A stretch of 64,000 nt of DNA, taken from Heliopora coerulea. Lineage: Eukaryota > Cnidaria > Anthozoa > Scleralcyonacea > Helioporidae. The translations under genes and the position numbers were made by a program. Of this stretch, positions 59,801-64,000 are shown in pieces. The notes beneath the pieces were generated by a model. It was given only the letters and a program-made list of their open reading frames with translations. It was not told the DNA's origin and searched no databases. Each line of letters opens with the position of its first letter. Position 1 is the stretch's first letter. The stretch is taken from assembly GCA_030142905.1 (NCBI GenBank), contig JASJOG010000021.1, positions 434,001 to 498,000 on the forward strand, in the 5' to 3' direction.

Positions 59801-60830
59801 CTTCTCAGTGTTTCTGGTTGGAAGAACTCGAAAGCTGCTGTGTACGCCCTGAGACCGAAAGTCGAGGGCTTACACAGCTGCTTGAGAGGCTATATAATTA
59901 TCAAGCTATATAAACACAACAAAACAGTTTTTATTTCTTTTATAAAATAAACGAACAACTAAGCAATGATAATAGTGAATAACGAACTTATTTTCAATAT
60001 CAAATGGTACGTTCTCTTTATTAGTTCGTAAACCAATCAGAGTTTCCCATTAGCACCAAGAACAAATTTTGGCGTCAAGAGGAGCTATGACCTCATAACC
60101 GTATTTCCATAACTTGATATAAAAACAGTAACTCACCAATTACTGCTCGCGTGATGGGAAACTTATTTCATTATGCAAAATTTTGTAAACCAATTACCAG
60201 CAGGGTAATGGCCCGGAGAGCAGGTGCAGTGGTGTAGCCAAAGAGACAGTTTGTCCCTTCTACTCATCACGTCAAGGAAAGGTGCAGGGAAGAAAAAGGA
60301 TAATGAGAGAGAAGCACGAAGATGCAAATGTGAGAATGTGGGGCAAAGAAATTAAACACTGGATTCACAGAGCCACTAACTATAGTCTAACCACCGCGAT
60401 CCTTAGTAATTTTAATCAGATAACTCCATTGAGGCAGAATCGAAACCCAGTCACAGAAGTAAAAGACACGTGCAACTACCACTGTCCCGCAAGCTCCCTA
60501 TATGAGGCCTTAGTGCCTCCGTAAAAATTTTGTTGTAAGTACAGCCCTGGATTTCCATTAATCTTCGGGATTTGATGAAGTTATGAGAAAATGATAAGAC
60601 TTAGTCAATGAATCATGATTCTGTCCTCAAGGAAGATACGTTAATGTGAGTCGCTGGAAGGATGAGGTAATATTTTAGTCTAAAATTTTTTCAAGGCAGG
60701 GTTTCATGTTCTCAAATTTATCATAAATTTTGAATAGTTTAGGAGGACAAGAATAGAAATAAAAAAAATCAATGAACTAATAGCATTTTTACCCAAAAAT
60801 GAATGTCCTGATGCTGGTTTGATTCTATAG

Positions 60831-60887
60831 GTCTTGTAGATGGTACAGAAATTGGAGATACGAGTTTACCAATTCATTCCCATGAAG
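60831..60887 (+). CDS. Matrix gene linker exon B
   Basis: 57 bases, phase 1 at both ends, acceptor gattctatag and donor gtaagt. It encodes GLVDGTEIGDTSLPIHSHE, an acidic, flexible linker before the second TSP1 module. No domain assigned. Confidence 0.7.
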
Positions 60888-61250
60888 GTAAGTTGAAGTT
60901 TTTTGCCGCAGTATGTATCCTATTAACGAGTAAGATTGTGTGGCATTAACCAAAATTATAAGGGGTCGCCACAATCTGGAAAGAGATTAGGATCGTGAGC
61001 GATAATTTGTTTGGTGATTTAATGATTTATCCTGGGAAGAAAAGTTTGGGAGAGCTGTAGGGCCAATTCTAAAATTTAATGATGTGGAGGATTTGGATGG
61101 TTATGGGAAAATAGAACAAAGTGGAAACGCAGTGCATATTTTGGTTCAAGGAAAGACCATCCGTATATTATTTGCAATCGGTTATTGTCTGGTGTTTCAG
61201 TAACTATTAATTAAATACCATATTGTTCATCACTGCTGGCTATTTTCCAG

Positions 61251-61415
61251 ATATGTTTATGTGGTCACCTTGGACGCGCTGCTCACATACGTGTGGCAAA
61301 CATGGGATGAGAAGACGCGTAAAGATGTGCAAAGATAAGTTCAAAAATCGTCCAGAATGTTTGAAGGCACTTCAAGATTCACAGGAGGAACGGTGTAACA
61401 AATACGAATGCCCAG
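61251..61415 (+). CDS. Matrix gene exon: second TSP1 repeat
   Basis: 165 bases, phase 1 at both ends, acceptor tattttccag, donor gtatta. It encodes DMFMWSPWTRCSHTCGKHG, then RRRVKMC and ERCNKYEC: W-x-x-W, CSxTCG, the arginine layer and six cysteines. The first tryptophan of the W-ladder is Met, and there is an insertion (KDKFKNRPECLKALQDSQ) before the fifth cysteine, as in longer group members. Residues about 439-493. Confidence 0.88.
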
Positions 61416-61479
61416 GTATTAAAAATTTTAAAAAAAAACTTAATAGCATCAAATGCATCAAAACATAAGAGAACATAAA

Positions 61480-61870
61480 TAGAAACAATACAAAAGAAAA
61501 AAGAAGAGAAGGAAAGGAAAGCAAAGGAAAAAAAAGAAAGAAAAGAACGGAAAAGAAAGACAAGAAAAGGAAAGAAAAGGATTAAACAGTAAAGGACAGG
61601 AAAGAACAGAAAAGAACTAAACTGAGAGGAATACAATAGAAAAGAGTAGAACAGAACAAAAAAAGATAATTGAAAATAGCTGAACGAAACGCAAAACGTG
61701 TAGAGTAGGGCAGGGAGGAGTGAAGTGGAGTGGAGTAGAATAGAATTAAGGTGAACAGAGTTGCGTCGAGTGCAGTGAAATGCAATGGAGTGGAGTGGAG
61801 TGGACTGGAGTGGACTGAAGTGAAGTGGAGTGGAGCGGAGTGGACTGAGAAGTACGGAGAGGAGTGAAGT
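61480..61870 (+). repeat. Polypurine tract (AAAGG to GGAGT)
   Basis: Nearly all-purine plus strand: A-rich aaaggaaaag units at 61490-61600 grade into ggagt/gagtg units at 61710-61870. Mirror-like purine runs of this kind can form triplex DNA. The Ser/Phe-rich minus-strand open frame across it is an artefact. Confidence 0.8.
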
Positions 61871-62637
61871 AGTGTTGAGTCCAGTTAAGAACAATCCACT
61901 CTCGTTGCTATAGCCTTCCTGCTTGGTTGGGGGGGAAGGAGATATTCTGGTGAAACCGAATTTTTATGATTTGCTATTGCTTTTTCTTCAGACAATCATT
62001 ACTTGAAGTAATTGGATCCTCAAATGAACTTAGCCATTAACAATAAAAAAATGGAAATTATTTCTATTATTTTCACTGCCGGGAGAGGAAAGATGAGGCG
62101 GCCGCTCCAGGCTGTCGAACATTCCTATGTGCCGGTGTTAATGATACCATTTTGTCCTAACTTTGAGAGCGTGGCGACCATAAAGATCATATGTTAACTG
62201 GAGGGGGAATTGTAGCTATATGTCATTCAACTGCAGGCAACAAATTGAAGACCGCCGTATTGGATAATTTGGGGATCAAAATAAACATGCCCGCATCCAC
62301 GTTAGGTTCAAAAGCAACTTCACTTTTGTCTCTTGTTTTCGTTTTTCTTTTTTAAAAAAGAATGTAAAACAACTAAGGCAAAAATAATAGCCGACTAAAT
62401 CCCAGAACATCAGTTTTTCTGCTATACAGTAAATGAAAACAAACACGAAGCAATTCCCTAAACATCATTTGTTCGACTTCGAAGTCCTCGAACACATGGA
62501 AAAGAGCCTGGGCCAAACAATTTGTCCCCCCAATTTACTCAAAATGGCGGCGTTCAATTTGATCTCAATTATCGGCCACCATGCTCCGTCTGGAAAAGAT
62601 GAATCCATCAGAAAAATTTTTTTGTTCTATGTTTTAG
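61871..62637 (+). other. Intron, unassigned
   Basis: Separates the second TSP1 exon from the first EGF exon. Nothing recognised. Confidence 0.4.
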
Positions 62638-62733
62638 CGCATTGTCAGCAATATTGTATGAATGGAGGCACGTGTTATACTAGAAATAAATGTCGTTGTA
62701 CTCAAGGTTTCTATGGAATCAGCTGTGAAAAAG
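62638..62733 (+). CDS. Matrix gene exon: EGF-like domain 1
   Basis: 96 bases, phase 1 at both ends, acceptor tatgttttag, donor gtttgt. It encodes CQQYCMNGGTCYTRNKCRC then GFYGISC: six cysteines with the CxNGGxC and CxCxxGFxGxxC signatures of an EGF module. No calcium-binding consensus before the first Cys. An upstream open frame extends into the intron and should be ignored. Confidence 0.9.
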
Positions 62734-62847
62734 GTTTGTAATATATTGAATTATTTCTTTAAGAAATTTTTTACTTTCAGTTCAATAAAGAAAGGAATTG
62801 GTATGATCAACATGCATCAATAACGATCTAAATCTTTCGTCTAATAG

Positions 62848-62949
62848 TTGTCCCATGTAAACACAAATGTTTAAATGGAGGACGGTGTATTCCATCTCTG
62901 GGAACTTGCAAATGTCCCACGGGATATAGTGGAAAGAACTGCAAGAAAG
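62848..62949 (+). CDS. Matrix gene exon: EGF-like domain 2
   Basis: 102 bases, phase 1 at both ends, acceptor gtctaatag, donor gtagaa. It encodes PCKHKCLNGGRCIPSLGTC then KCPTGYSGKNC, a complete six-cysteine EGF domain of about 34 residues, too short to have shown as a free-standing open frame. The phase-1 exit shows the gene continues; no further exon is recognised before 64000. Confidence 0.9.
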
Positions 62950-64000
62950 GTAGAAGTGTTATAGTTATTGTTGCTAATGAAAACAATGGTTAACTTTTAA
63001 TTGAATAATTATTAATAATTAAACAATTGTTTATTGTTAACAATTATTAGCAATTAAAGCTTTGTTTTGACAGTAAGAGATTTCCAGTCTGAAATTTTCG
63101 AGATGTCAACTGTTTAAAATTTTACGTTTAAATTTTTCTCACTCAACGTTAGATATTCACAGCACTTCGACCAATGGGCTCACTCAATTTACGTCGCGTG
63201 TGTGCATCTAAAAACGCGGTATAAATCACCAGTTTGAATGAAATAACTTGAATACCAGACACAAAATTTTAATGGATAAGGATGCAAATCTAGAATATTG
63301 GTTATGTTCATAAAATATATAACTTAAACCATACGCACGCAATGATTGGTCAGTTACATTGTTTGTTTTAAGTCTGAGCAAACACAGTTATTACGTCATA
63401 ATTGCTTACCATTAGGATTAACGGCATGATTCTTCGGTTGGAACAATTCTCACGAACGGATGAACATTCTCACCTCAGAAACATCATTGGCGGATTAATC
63501 TCCTCTGAATGAACTACTTCCTGTTCCCATATTTCTTCTACTATTTTACTCTGGTTTAAGGCAGACAAGTATTCTTGCCAGTGGAAGACCTCTGGACAGG
63601 ACATAGTTAAGACTTCCGCGGGCATTGGTACCGAGGAGTTTTCTTAGCCGTTTTTCTAGAAACAAAAACCATGTCTTGTATATTTAACTTCCATGTACAA
63701 TTTTTTTTGATTTATTACCAAAGGCGTAATCCGTTCCATATTCACGGCTATGACAAACGATGCTATTAATGTCTTCTCGTGAACTGCTTTCTGAAAGTGG
63801 TTTCTATTGTTCTACTGTCCTCAGTTTAAGAGGCAATTTCCATTCGTGCATCAAACTTAGTCTGCGCCTCGCTATTGTGAATGGTTCATATAATTTAGAA
63901 CCCACTTCTGAAACACTTACTTGGATTTGAGATATTCTCATCTGCGGAAGCGCAACACCGATGCAGCGTATTGTAAATAACGTGTTGAAAAATCTTTTCA
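62950..64000 (+). other. Intron, gene continues beyond the window
   Basis: Contains an A/T-rich foldback-like patch at about 63000-63060 (ttaattgaataattatt and related strings). No exon recognised. Confidence 0.4.

Noticed and set aside
61379..61894. 171-codon Ser/Phe/Leu-rich minus-strand frame
   Set aside because: Complement of the polypurine tract.

Overview
This is animal nuclear DNA, AT-rich and repeat-dense, most likely from a marine invertebrate. A cnidarian is my best guess: the secreted matrix gene has phase-1 module exons, and Penelope-like, hAT, Tc1/mariner and tRNA-derived elements are abundant. That guess rests on general resemblance; nothing in the window proves the taxon. There are no bacterial-style operons, rRNA genes or CRISPR arrays.

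Layout. (1) 0.2-6.4 kb is a nested transposon complex. Two inverted arms of about 1.1 kb flank a decayed Penelope-like element (PLE-1). A foldback MITE has inserted into its reverse transcriptase, and a 2.0-kb hAT-like element has inserted into the right arm. That hAT element carries an apparently intact two-exon gene for an OTU-like cysteine protease. (2) 6.9-8.1 kb holds a hAT-type MITE and a decayed tandem array. (3) 10.4-12.6 kb holds PLE-2, fragmented, with A/T-rich microsatellites at both ends. (4) 14.7 kb has a small MITE. (5) 19.7-21.05 kb is a nearly perfect 1.36-kb palindrome: two head-to-head PLE 3' halves, each with a GIY-YIG endonuclease ORF and a canonical type-I hammerhead ribozyme. 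PLE-3, with a similar inverted layout, follows at 21.2-22.0 kb. (6) 24.1-24.5 kb is an inverted pair of tRNA-like units, followed by a LINE relic at 25-26.9 kb. (7) 27.5, 31.5, 37.7 and 38.45 kb carry non-autonomous hAT, Tc1, mariner and unclassified TIR elements, the last inside a CCTATA-type hexamer array. (8) From 41.0 kb to the window end, on the plus strand, runs the one clear host gene.

The host gene is a secreted multidomain matrix protein whose exons splice in consistent phase: signal peptide plus an agrin NtA-like (NTR/OB-fold) domain, TSP1, TSPN/laminin-G-like domain, two linker exons, a second TSP1, EGF and EGF, with more probably beyond 64 kb. About 559 residues are visible. Its introns contain perfect hairpins with a hammerhead-like core, PLE debris, and a surprising series of histidine-rich exon-like open segments (53.8-55.6 kb).

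The most notable items are the PLE palindrome with paired hammerheads, the OTU gene carried between hAT ends, the NtA/TSP1/TSPN/EGF gene architecture, and the histidine-rich exon-like sequences. Long stretches at 8-10, 12.6-14.7, 15.6-19, 28-30 and 32-37.6 kb contain nothing I can recognise.
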